From NCBI RefSeq assembly GCF_014699005.1, contig NZ_JACWZY010000005.1, forward strand, positions 62,001 through 126,000: 64,000 nt of DNA, given 5' to 3'. This DNA is from Spirosoma profusum. Lineage in GTDB: Bacteria; Bacteroidota; Bacteroidia; Cytophagales; Spirosomataceae. Each line of letters starts with the position of its first letter. Within the stretch, counting starts at the first letter, position 1. The notes under the pieces are model-generated. The model was not told the DNA's origin and did no database searches. It was given only the letters and a program-made list of their open reading frames with translations. Below, piece by piece: positions 26,782 to 33,905 of this stretch. Both the position numbers and the translations under genes were made by a program.

Positions 26782-29220
26782 ATGATTGGGAGCTACATCA
26801 AAACAGCCAGACGCAACCTGCTGCATAATAAGCTGTTCTCAGCTATCAATATTATTGGCCTTGCTATCAGTATGTCCGTCGGGTTACTGCTAATCGCGTT
26901 CGTACTAGACCTGCGTTCGTACGATAGGTTCCATGAAAATGGTGACCGAATCTATCGCATCACCAACGTAGCAACGTTCAATGGTGAACAGGGCGGCAAG
27001 TTTGCCACTACGTCCATAAAAACCGGAAAGCTTATTCGGGAGAAAGTATCTGGTATCCAAGACGTAGCGACTATGCGCAACGATTTTTCGCAGGATGCGA
27101 AGGTCGGCGACGATATTATCCCGATAAAGGGCTTCTGGGCGGAGCCGTCGCTGTTCAGAATATTTACATTCCCGATGCTGGAAGGCAATCCCGAAACGGC
27201 GCTGAAAGATCCTTACTCGATTGTTTTGACTGAGACGGCAGCGAAAAAGCTATTTGGCAACCAACCTGCGCTTGGGAAGGCAATCAGGTTCGATACACTC
27301 GCTTACCAGGTGACCGGTGTCATGAAGGATGTTCCCTTCTTTTCGCACATCCATTTCGAAGCGTTGGTATCGCTGTCAACGGCCGAGCAGCTCAACAAGA
27401 ACGACACGGACTTCGAGAAATGGACAAATATGTCGTCGAACTTCGTATACCTCCGGCTGCCAGAAAATGCCGACGTAGCATCAATTCAATCGCAGCTCGA
27501 CGTCATTGCCAGGCAGGAAAATCTTGCTGAAGGGGCCACGAAAATTCAGCTTGAACTTCACCCTTTATATAAGATCGTAGTTGGGGAAGGATTCCGTCCC
27601 TCCGAGGGCGGTCCTGGCTCTGTGGGTCCTCACATGTCTCCTCGTGTACTTTGGATGCTCGGCGGGCTAGCACTCGTTGTGATTTTGTCGGCCTGTTTTA
27701 ACTATACTAATCTTTCGATGGCGCGCGCCCTACGTCGCTTTAAGGAAGTCGGTATTCGCAAGGCAATCGGCGCCGAAAAGGGCCAGATACAGCAACAATT
27801 CCTGGCCGAGTCGATCATGATTTCGCTGTCAGCCCTGGTTCTTTCATTTTTGATCTTTCTTGTATTGCGCCCGCTGCTAATCAATCTGGCTCCGGAGATG
27901 CAGCAAACGGTGAAGCTCGAACTAACCCCGTCAATGGTCGCAGCTTTTATCATCTTTTCGGTCACTGTTGGTGTGATTGCCGGCTTCATGCCAGCCCTAT
28001 TCTTTTCGAAAGTCAACGCGATCAGTGCGCTCAGGAATGTGTCCGCTCCGGCGTACCGGACGGTGAAAGTATTTAAATACCTGACACTCCGACGCGCCCT
28101 AGTGGTGGTTCAATACACGCTTACCCTACTCTTTATTACGACAACCGCCATCGGCTATGTGCAGTACAAAAACATACTGGCGTTCGATCTGGGATTCAAC
28201 ACCGAAAACATCCTGAACATCAATATGCAGGGTAATAAACCGGATGCGTTTTTCAAGAAACTGAGCGAGATGCCCGAAGTGACGACTCTTTCTCGATCGC
28301 TGATCGTTACCAGCGTTGGGAATGCCTGGGGTGGCTATATGAAATATAACGATTCGCGTGACTCAGTACTGGTCATGACCAACCACGTCGACGAAAATTA
28401 CTTGCGGCTGCATAACTACAAACTCATTGCCGGAGGAAACTTTATGGCGCGACCTACTACGGCCAAGGCCGCCACAGAAGTGATTGTTAATCAGCAAGTC
28501 TTAAAACGATTTAACATTGGTAATAATGATCCTGAGAAAGCAATTGGTAAGGAAATCACCTTCCGTAATTTCAATGGAACACGCAAAATGACCATTGTTG
28601 GCGTCATGAAAGACTTTCACTATGGCAAGGTCGACAATCTCGTCGGCCCGGTTGCCTTCATGCACTGGACACCCGAAGACAGAGCGGTCATTAATGCCAA
28701 AATACAAAGTACGGACCTGCTGGCAACCAGAGAAAAAATCGAGTCCGCCTGGAAAGAAATCGACCGTGTTCATCCCTTTCAGGCTGAATTCTACGACGAA
28801 GCCATCGAAGAGGCATACAGCGAATTTTCTACCCTAATCAAGATCATTGGTTTTCTTTCATTCCTTGCCATTTCGATCGCATCGATGGGCTTGTTCGGCA
28901 TGGTAGCGTACACGACCGAAACCAGATTAAAGGAAATCGGCATCCGCAAAGTGATGGGGGCCAGCTCAGGCAGCCTTATCTACTTATTAAGCCGCGGCTT
29001 TCTCGTACAGTTGTCTATATCGGCACTCATCGCGCTGCCAGTAACGTATCTTTTCTTCGAAAAAGTGGTTCTCATCCGATTTCCGTATCACACACCCGTG
29101 CAGATCGGCGAATTATTCGTCGGCTTACTGGCGGTCTTGCTGATCGCCTTCCTAATGATCGGATCGCAGACGATGAAGGCCGCAAAGACTAATCCAGTGG
29201 AAGTTCTGAAAAGCGAATAA
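26782..29220 (+). CDS. ABC transporter permease, MacB/FtsX type
   Basis: An 812-residue membrane protein with two repeats of the MacB_PCD-FtsX unit. Each has one helix, a large periplasmic domain and three helices (first near residues 19-41, later around 290-420 and 680-800). FKEVGIRKAIGAEKGQIQQQFLAESI and LKEIGIRKVMGASSGSLIYLLSRGF are the two coupling-helix signatures. No ATPase gene is adjacent, so it must use one encoded elsewhere. It begins 15 bases after the receptor gene and is likely co-transcribed. Its second half lacks CTACGT words. Confidence 0.9.
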   Translation: MIGSYIKTARRNLLHNKLFSAINIIGLAISMSVGLLLIAFVLDLRSYDRFHENGDRIYRITNVATFNGEQGGKFATTSIKTGKLIREKVSGIQDVATMRNDFSQDAKVGDDIIPIKGFWAEPSLFRIFTFPMLEGNPETALKDPYSIVLTETAAKKLFGNQPALGKAIRFDTLAYQVTGVMKDVPFFSHIHFEALVSLSTAEQLNKNDTDFEKWTNMSSNFVYLRLPENADVASIQSQLDVIARQENLAEGATKIQLELHPLYKIVVGEGFRPSEGGPGSVGPHMSPRVLWMLGGLALVVILSACFNYTNLSMARALRRFKEVGIRKAIGAEKGQIQQQFLAESIMISLSALVLSFLIFLVLRPLLINLAPEMQQTVKLELTPSMVAAFIIFSVTVGVIAGFMPALFFSKVNAISALRNVSAPAYRTVKVFKYLTLRRALVVVQYTLTLLFITTTAIGYVQYKNILAFDLGFNTENILNINMQGNKPDAFFKKLSEMPEVTTLSRSLIVTSVGNAWGGYMKYNDSRDSVLVMTNHVDENYLRLHNYKLIAGGNFMARPTTAKAATEVIVNQQVLKRFNIGNNDPEKAIGKEITFRNFNGTRKMTIVGVMKDFHYGKVDNLVGPVAFMHWTPEDRAVINAKIQSTDLLATREKIESAWKEIDRVHPFQAEFYDEAIEEAYSEFSTLIKIIGFLSFLAISIASMGLFGMVAYTTETRLKEIGIRKVMGASSGSLIYLLSRGFLVQLSISALIALPVTYLFFEKVVLIRFPYHTPVQIGELFVGLLAVLLIAFLMIGSQTMKAAKTNPVEVLKSE

Positions 29221-29226
29221 GATACA

Positions 29227-29264
29227 AATCCGCAATTTGTCATTCTGAGGACAAATTGCGGATT
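29227..29264 (+). terminator. Terminator of the GLPGLI-receptor-permease operon
   Basis: Perfect 15-base arms AATCCGCAATTTGTC (29227-29241) and GACAAATTGCGGATT (29250-29264) with an eight-base loop, six bases after the stop. The following T run is short. Confidence 0.8.
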
Positions 29265-29319
29265 TATCTGCGTTCTATTTTTTAATGTACCTTCGGCAAT
29301 TGATTATCTCTTGCCGTAT

Positions 29320-30555
29320 ATGCATCCTACCGTTACGTCCTCTAATTCACTACGTCCGCTTTTCGCTCTACCTGTTATTGTAGCAGCTCTGGGTTATTTC
29401 GTCGATGTGTATGATCTGCTGCTCTTCAATATTGTGCGCGTTCCGAGTCTGAAAGACCTGGGTTTGTCTGAAGCAGATATTTCTCTGGTGGGCGGAAAAA
29501 TCCTGAATTATCAACAAGCCGGGTTACTGGCTGGCGGCATTCTCTGGGGTATTTTAGGCGATAAGCGCGGTCGGCTTTCCGTCTTATTCGGCTCAATCAT
29601 TACGTATTCATTGGCAAACATCGCCTGTGGTTTCGTGCACGACCCACAACTTTACGCTATCCTTCGATTTGTGGCCGGATTAGGGCTAGCCGGTGAGTTG
29701 GGCGCGGGTATTACGTTGGTCAGTGAGATTCTGCCACCCAACTTGCGGGGTTATGGTTCATCGCTGGTTGCCAGTGTGGGCTTGCTGGGGGCGGTGGTTG
29801 CTTATTTCACCGTTACGTTGTTCGACTGGCGCACTACGTATTTCATCGGCGGAGGGCTCGGTTTAATCCTACTCCTGATGCGCGTCAGCGTGCTCGAATC
29901 GGGTATGTTCAAGCGGGTGCAGCAGACGAATGTATCACGCGGAAATTTCTGGGCCCTATTTCGCGGAAAAGAGCAAACGCTACGTTACCTGCGCTGTATG
30001 GGTATTGCTATTCCTACGTATCTGGTCATCGGCATTCTCGCTACGTTCAGCAATGAGTTCGGAAAAGCCATTGGTGTTTCGGAGCCTATCCAGCCAGGAC
30101 GCGCTGTTATGTTCACCTACGTAGGAACCGTTGCGGGTGATTTATTCAGTGGTTTTCTGAGTCAATGGCTGCGGTCGCGTCGGAAAGCGATTGGCATTAT
30201 GATGAGTGTTACGTTAGTACTCGTCCTAATTTATCTGTTTGGCGGCATTACGTCGGCTGATTCGTTCTACGCACTCTGTCTGGCGCTGGGTTTCGGCATC
30301 GGCTACATCGCTATGTTCCTGACCATCACCGCCGAAAGTTTCGGAACCAACCTCCGGGCCACGGCCACTACGTCGGTTGCTAATAACGTGCGGGCCACTA
30401 CGTTGCTTACCATTCCTGCTTTTCAGGCGATGAAACCGTCACTGGGGGTAATTCAGTCAGCGGCTATCGTTGCGCTAATTTGTTTCGCGCTGGGCTATTG
30501 GGCCTTAGTTACGATGGAAGAGACGTTTGGGAAAGAGTTGGATTACAGTGAGTAA
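29320..30555 (+). CDS. MFS transporter, paralogue 3 of 3
   Basis: A 411-residue, 12-helix transporter close to the gene at 11709 (VRVPSLKDLGLSEADISLVGGKILN, ILGDKRGRLSVLFGSIITYS, NVSRGNFWALF, GILATFSNEFGKAIG). ATG 29320 is used; the frame extends three codons upstream only with TTG. It is separated from the tandem pair by 15 kb of other genes, so the copies arose by duplication with dispersal. Its 3' end faces an amidohydrolase gene six bases away on the other strand. Confidence 0.9.
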   Translation: MHPTVTSSNSLRPLFALPVIVAALGYFVDVYDLLLFNIVRVPSLKDLGLSEADISLVGGKILNYQQAGLLAGGILWGILGDKRGRLSVLFGSIITYSLANIACGFVHDPQLYAILRFVAGLGLAGELGAGITLVSEILPPNLRGYGSSLVASVGLLGAVVAYFTVTLFDWRTTYFIGGGLGLILLLMRVSVLESGMFKRVQQTNVSRGNFWALFRGKEQTLRYLRCMGIAIPTYLVIGILATFSNEFGKAIGVSEPIQPGRAVMFTYVGTVAGDLFSGFLSQWLRSRRKAIGIMMSVTLVLVLIYLFGGITSADSFYALCLALGFGIGYIAMFLTITAESFGTNLRATATTSVANNVRATTLLTIPAFQAMKPSLGVIQSAAIVALICFALGYWALVTMEETFGKELDYSE

Positions 30556-30561
30556 TTGGTT

Positions 30562-31521
30562 CTATCCAGGTTGCGAAGCGTCGCGCTTTTGCCAATGATA
30601 AGCAGCAATTGAGTTCTTCCAGAAATACTTTTCGGCCACGGCCCGACTTTTCGCGTTGAAGTATTGTTTGACCAGATTCAATCCGCTGTCGAAAGGTAGC
30701 CACTGATCACTGTTGGGCCAATCGCTTCCATACAGCAACCTATCTTCACCAAACGTAGCATAAAGCGCATCCAGCCGTTCCCGATAGAAACTCAGATTCT
30801 GAGGAATTTTCCCGTCCACCCGACGTAGCACTTCTGAAATCTTCAGATAAATCTGGGGCCGCTTGCCTAGTTCCTGTAAGTCCGCTTCGTAGTTTTTCCG
30901 TACGTCGGCCACTTCAGGAATAGCCATTTGCGGGAGATGATCGATGACTACCCGTAACGCTGGCACTTGATCGGTGATACGTACCACGGCAGCAAGTAAT
31001 GCCGGATTCGGGTTTGCCGTATCCAGCACCAGCCCCAACTGAGCAAGGAATTTAAGATCCGGGATAAAATCGGGATTTGTCAATTGGCGAGAAAGATCAT
31101 GGCCCTCCCAAAGGTTTCCGTAGCGAATACCGCGAAACAAAGGATTACGCTGGAAACGTTCGAGCTGTCGGCGGAAGTCTGGCTTGCCCGGTTCAAGATT
31201 GCCTACCGTTCCAACGATAATCTTGTCTTTTTCTGCTACGTCGAGTACCCATTGGTTGTCTTCAATCCAGGGACTTGCCTCTACGACAATTGCGCCTACA
31301 ACTCCGAGAGGCATCACAATCTTGTGATAACGATCTGGAAGTGCTGGCTTGTAGAGAATAGTATCTTTGGGTGTTGGCCAGGGTACGCCCTGCGAACGAG
31401 ACGTATCGAACAAATGAATGTGCGTGTCAATGATCGGGATGGCGAACTCTTCTTTCCAGCTTAGTAACGGGGCTGTCACAGAAGCGCCCGCAGCCAGGGC
31501 AAGAAATTTTCTGCGGTTCAT
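30562..31521 (-). CDS. Amidohydrolase family 2 protein (lactonase-like), Tat-exported
   Basis: A 319-residue metal-dependent hydrolase. The N terminus MNRRKFLALAAGASVTAP is a twin-arginine signal. The TIM-barrel core starts with IPIIDTHIHLFDTSRSQGVP (HxH metal ligands), continues VVIDHLPQMA and closes with RLLYGSDWPNSDQW (conserved Asp). This is the pattern of the 2-pyrone-4,6-dicarboxylate or fuconolactonase type. The substrate is probably a lactone or sugar acid, which is only inference. Its regulation is not visible; the gap of 200 bases to rsr is divergent. Confidence 0.85.
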   Translation of the reverse strand: MNRRKFLALAAGASVTAPLLSWKEEFAIPIIDTHIHLFDTSRSQGVPWPTPKDTILYKPALPDRYHKIVMPLGVVGAIVVEASPWIEDNQWVLDVAEKDKIIVGTVGNLEPGKPDFRRQLERFQRNPLFRGIRYGNLWEGHDLSRQLTNPDFIPDLKFLAQLGLVLDTANPNPALLAAVVRITDQVPALRVVIDHLPQMAIPEVADVRKNYEADLQELGKRPQIYLKISEVLRRVDGKIPQNLSFYRERLDALYATFGEDRLLYGSDWPNSDQWLPFDSGLNLVKQYFNAKSRAVAEKYFWKNSIAAYHWQKRDASQPG

Positions 31522-31651
31522 GGCCTGAAAATAGTGATTTCAGCAAAAAGAAATGCGGTCTGTTACCTAGTCAGCTAAATCGATAATCAGGCCGGTCGGC
31601 TGCGTATACTAGGCCAGCAAAATTTTTTTTAACTTTTTCTCAAAAATTTTC

Positions 31652-31676
31652 TCCTGCGCAAAAAGACTGCGCAGGA
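31652..31676 (+). promoter_or_regulatory. Palindrome upstream of the Ro protein gene
   Basis: TCCTGCGCA (31652-31660) and TGCGCAGGA (31668-31676) form a perfect nine-base inverted repeat with loop AAAAGAC. It sits 46 bases before the rsr ATG and just upstream of AATCTTTG (31683-31690), a near match to the -7 consensus. That position fits an operator, but a leader hairpin is equally possible if transcription starts further upstream. Confidence 0.5.
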
Positions 31677-31721
31677 ACCCTAAATCTTTGTATCGTCAAG
31701 TTTACTAAAACACCGACGGCC

Positions 31722-33251
31722 ATGAAATTCAATATCTTCAACCGCAACGTAACGAAAACTGTCAACCATGAAGGAGCCAAAGCCTATACGCTAACTCCTG
31801 AAGTTGAATTATACGCAGCCGTGGTTACTACCATGCTGAGCGATACGTTCTATGAGAAAGCTGATGATCGGTTGATACGAATTCAGGCGTTAATTGGAAA
31901 GGTTGATCCGGTGTTTGTAGCTAAACTGGCAATCTATGTTCGGGAACGCATGTATCTGCGTTCGGCGCCGGTCATGCTTCTGGGCGAACTTGCGAAAGTT
32001 CACAACGGCGATGGTCTGGTTGGGAAAGCTGTTGGACGTACCATCCAGCGTCCTGACGAAATTACGGAGTTGCTGGCGTACTATCAGTTAACGAACCAAC
32101 GTACTGGCGCAAAGAAACTCAACCGTATTTCGAAGCAGTTGCAACGGGGGTTATCTACGGCGTTCAACAAGTTTGACGAATACCAATTTGCCAAATACAA
32201 CCGCAATGCCGCCGTTAAACTTCGCGATGCTTTGTTTCTGGTGCACCCAAAGGCAAAAGACGAAAACCAGCAGGCTATCTTCAACAAAATGGTGACTGGT
32301 ACGCTGGAAACGCCCTACACCTGGGAAACGGAACTAAGTGCGCTGGGGCAGATGCCGTTTGAAGACGTAACAGCGAAAGAAGCGGCTATACGCACCAAAT
32401 GGGAAGAACTGATCGATAGCGGACGGTTGGGATATATGGCCATACTACGTAATCTGCGGAATATGCTGGAAGCAGGTATTAGCGGAGCGCATGTAGAGAA
32501 AATATGCACTTTACTAGCCAGCGATAAAGCTGTTCAGAAGGCAAAACAATTGCCTTTCAGGTTTCTATCGGCTTATCGAGAACTCAAGGAACTGCCCTTT
32601 GGCCATGTTCCGATACTAATCGACGCGCTGGAAAATGCTGTTTCCGCAAGCGTGGCAAATCTGCGGGGATTTGACGCTGACACCAACGTAGTAATTGCCT
32701 GCGACGTATCGGGTTCAATGCAGAAACCGGTTTCGCCGAGAAGCAAAGTATTGCTGTACGATATTGGGCTGTTGCTGGGAATGCTGTTGCAATCCAAATG
32801 CCGGAACGTAGTGAGCGGTATGTTTGGTGATCGCTGGCAAACCGTTACGTTACCATCTCGGTCGGTATTGGCGAACGTAGATGAATTTTACCGTCGCGAA
32901 GGCGAAGTGGGGTATTCAACTAACGGTTACCTGGTAATCGATGACCTGATTCGACGCCGGCACAAAGCCGACAAAGTGATGCTGTTTACTGATACACAAC
33001 TGTGGAACAGCTACGCAGCACATGAGAATTCGGCCGTAAATATTTCGGCAAAATGGCTACAGTACAAAACACTGTTTCCTGACGCCCGCCTGTACTTGTT
33101 CGATCTGGCTGGATACGGCAACACGCCATTATGTGTCGAGAAAGACGATGTGTATCTGATTGCAGGATGGTCAGATAAACTATTCGACGTATTACAGGCC
33201 CTCGAAGAAGGCCAAACGACGCTAAGCGCCATTGAACAAATTGTGCTTTGA
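31722..33251 (+). CDS. rsr: Ro60/TROVE domain protein (bacterial Ro orthologue, Rsr)
   Basis: A 509-residue orthologue of the eukaryotic Ro60 autoantigen. The TROVE HEAT-repeat ring spans about residues 15-320 (AYTLTPEVELYAAVVTTMLS, IYVRERMYLRSAPVMLLGEL, RLGYMAILRNLRNMLEAG). A von Willebrand A domain follows with an intact metal-ion site: D328-x-S330-x-S332 in ACDVSGSMQ, Thr400 in YSTNGY and Asp424 in LFTDTQLW. Ro proteins bind Y RNAs on the outside of the ring and the ends of misfolded RNAs in its hole. In Deinococcus a Y RNA tethers Rsr to polynucleotide phosphorylase. Three Y-like RNA units lie directly downstream. No RtcB, RtcA or PNPase gene is in the window. Confidence 0.96.
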   Translation: MKFNIFNRNVTKTVNHEGAKAYTLTPEVELYAAVVTTMLSDTFYEKADDRLIRIQALIGKVDPVFVAKLAIYVRERMYLRSAPVMLLGELAKVHNGDGLVGKAVGRTIQRPDEITELLAYYQLTNQRTGAKKLNRISKQLQRGLSTAFNKFDEYQFAKYNRNAAVKLRDALFLVHPKAKDENQQAIFNKMVTGTLETPYTWETELSALGQMPFEDVTAKEAAIRTKWEELIDSGRLGYMAILRNLRNMLEAGISGAHVEKICTLLASDKAVQKAKQLPFRFLSAYRELKELPFGHVPILIDALENAVSASVANLRGFDADTNVVIACDVSGSMQKPVSPRSKVLLYDIGLLLGMLLQSKCRNVVSGMFGDRWQTVTLPSRSVLANVDEFYRREGEVGYSTNGYLVIDDLIRRRHKADKVMLFTDTQLWNSYAAHENSAVNISAKWLQYKTLFPDARLYLFDLAGYGNTPLCVEKDDVYLIAGWSDKLFDVLQALEEGQTTLSAIEQIVL

Positions 33252-33259
33252 TAAAAACG

Positions 33260-33335
33260 TAGTCATTGATGGTCAGGCATCGTCATTTATTAAAAACAAT
33301 ACCAATAAATGACGATGCCTGACCATCAATGACTA
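33260..33335. repeat. Perfect 32-bp inverted repeat between rsr and the Y RNA units
   Basis: Arms 33260-33291 and 33304-33335 are fully complementary over 32 bases (core CATTGATGGTCAGGCATCGT), with a 12-base A-rich loop. The left arm begins nine bases after the rsr stop. It could end the rsr mRNA, or be a processing site if the RNA units are made as part of the same transcript; no separate promoter consensus for the RNAs is visible. It belongs to the class of word-built intergenic palindromes. Confidence 0.85.
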
Positions 33336-33351
33336 CTAATGACAAGAAATT

Positions 33352-33496
33352 AAAACAGGATGTCGTAGAAGTGGGATACTTCGCACCATCAAAGGGGAGG
33401 AATGGCCATTATACAAGGCCATCTGACGGTCGGCCATCTGGTTCGACTCCAGCTAGCAATGCCCCGTTCCCATTTCGGCTGTTACTCCTGTTTTTT
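33352..33496 (+). ncRNA. Y RNA-like unit A
   Basis: About 145 nt. The ends pair: AAAACAGGA (33352-33360) with TCCTGTTTT (33486-33494), followed by a T run. Inside follows TGTCGTAGAA, six bases, TACTTCG on the 5' side and TTTCGGCTGTTAC on the 3' side, where GTCG can pair with CGGC. The upper stem is TGGGA (33372-33376) with TCCCA (33468-33472), then GGGG with CCCC (33462-33465). The head holds a hairpin ATGGCC/GGCCAT (33402-33422) and a tRNA-like T arm CTGG-TTCGACT-CCAG (33438-33452). Assignment rests on structure, the motif shared with units B and C, and the adjacent rsr gene. Confidence 0.82.
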
Positions 33497-33501
33497 AGCC
33501 T

Positions 33502-33646
33502 TAGCAAGTGCCGTAGAATAGAGTTACTTCGGATCATAACCTGGCGGTCGCTGGTTCGAATCCAGCCATCGGGAAATCACTTCCCAATGTAGCTCAGTGG
33601 GTAGAGCACCAAAACGTACTCTTTTCGCTTGTTGCCTTGCTATCTT
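33502..33646 (+). ncRNA. Y RNA-like unit B, YrlA-type tRNA mimic
   Basis: About 145 nt. Terminal stem TAGCAAG (33502-33508) / CTTGCTA (33636-33642). Shared motifs TGCCGTAGAA and TTCGCTTGTTGC. Upper stem GAGTTAC / GTACTC with one bulge. The head is a circularly permuted tRNA: T arm GCTGG-TTCGAAT-CCAGC (33550-33566), then an acceptor-like stem GGGAA/TTCCC (33571-33585) closed by loop ATCAC, then a textbook D arm GCTC-AGTGGGTA-GAGC (33592-33607). There is no free CCA end, and the Y stem takes the place of the anticodon arm. This is the architecture reported for YrlA RNAs of other bacteria. Confidence 0.88.
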
Positions 33647-33650
33647 TACG

Positions 33651-33800
33651 TACCAAAACCGGTGTCGTAGAACAGAAATACTTCGTGCCCCGTCTGGAGG
33701 TGATGATCAAATCCATCTCACTGCAATGCAGCGATAGTTCAATCTAGAACACCAGAGTGAAGTCTGTTCGGCTGTTGCCCGGTTTTGGTATTTTTCTTTT
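33651..33800 (+). ncRNA. Y RNA-like unit C, with terminator
   Basis: About 150 nt. The terminal stem is a perfect 12-base pairing, TACCAAAACCGG (33651-33662) with CCGGTTTTGGTA (33779-33790), followed by TTTTTCTTTT, so it also works as an intrinsic terminator for the array. Shared motifs TGTCGTAGAA, six bases, TACTTCG and TTCGGCTGTTGC are intact. The upper stem is CAGA(aata)CTTC with GAAGTCTG, then TCTGG / CCAGA (33693-33697, 33752-33756). The head differs from A and B: a small hairpin CTGC-AAT-GCAG and only a weak T-loop-like TAGTTCAATCTA. It probably binds a different partner. Confidence 0.82.
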
Positions 33801-33805
33801 GTGCT

Positions 33806-33905
33806 GATTTTTTTGTCATGCTGAAGTACGAAGCATCTTAAAGCATACGGACACTAAAATCAGGAAAGTTTAAGATGCTTCGTACCTCAGCATGACAAAA
33901 AAATC
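33806..33905. repeat. TGTCATGCTGAGG palindromic element, copy 2
   Basis: Arms of about 36 bases (33806-33841 and 33870-33905), core TCATGCTGAAGTACGAAGCA / TGCTTCGTACCTCAGCATGA, with A/T runs outside. It lies between Y unit C and the convergent amidase, whose stop codon is inside the right arm. Same family as 15087-15177 and 56136-56223. Confidence 0.85.

Noticed and set aside
33329-33592. An 87-residue open frame over the RNA units
   Set aside because: It crosses the palindrome and two Y units, has no family resemblance, and its sequence is explained by the RNA structures.
33541-33610. A canonical tRNA gene, suggested by a perfect T arm and D arm
   Set aside because: The arms are in the wrong order (T before D), there is no anticodon arm between them and the acceptor strands form a closed hairpin. 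It fits a tRNA-like domain of a Y RNA instead.
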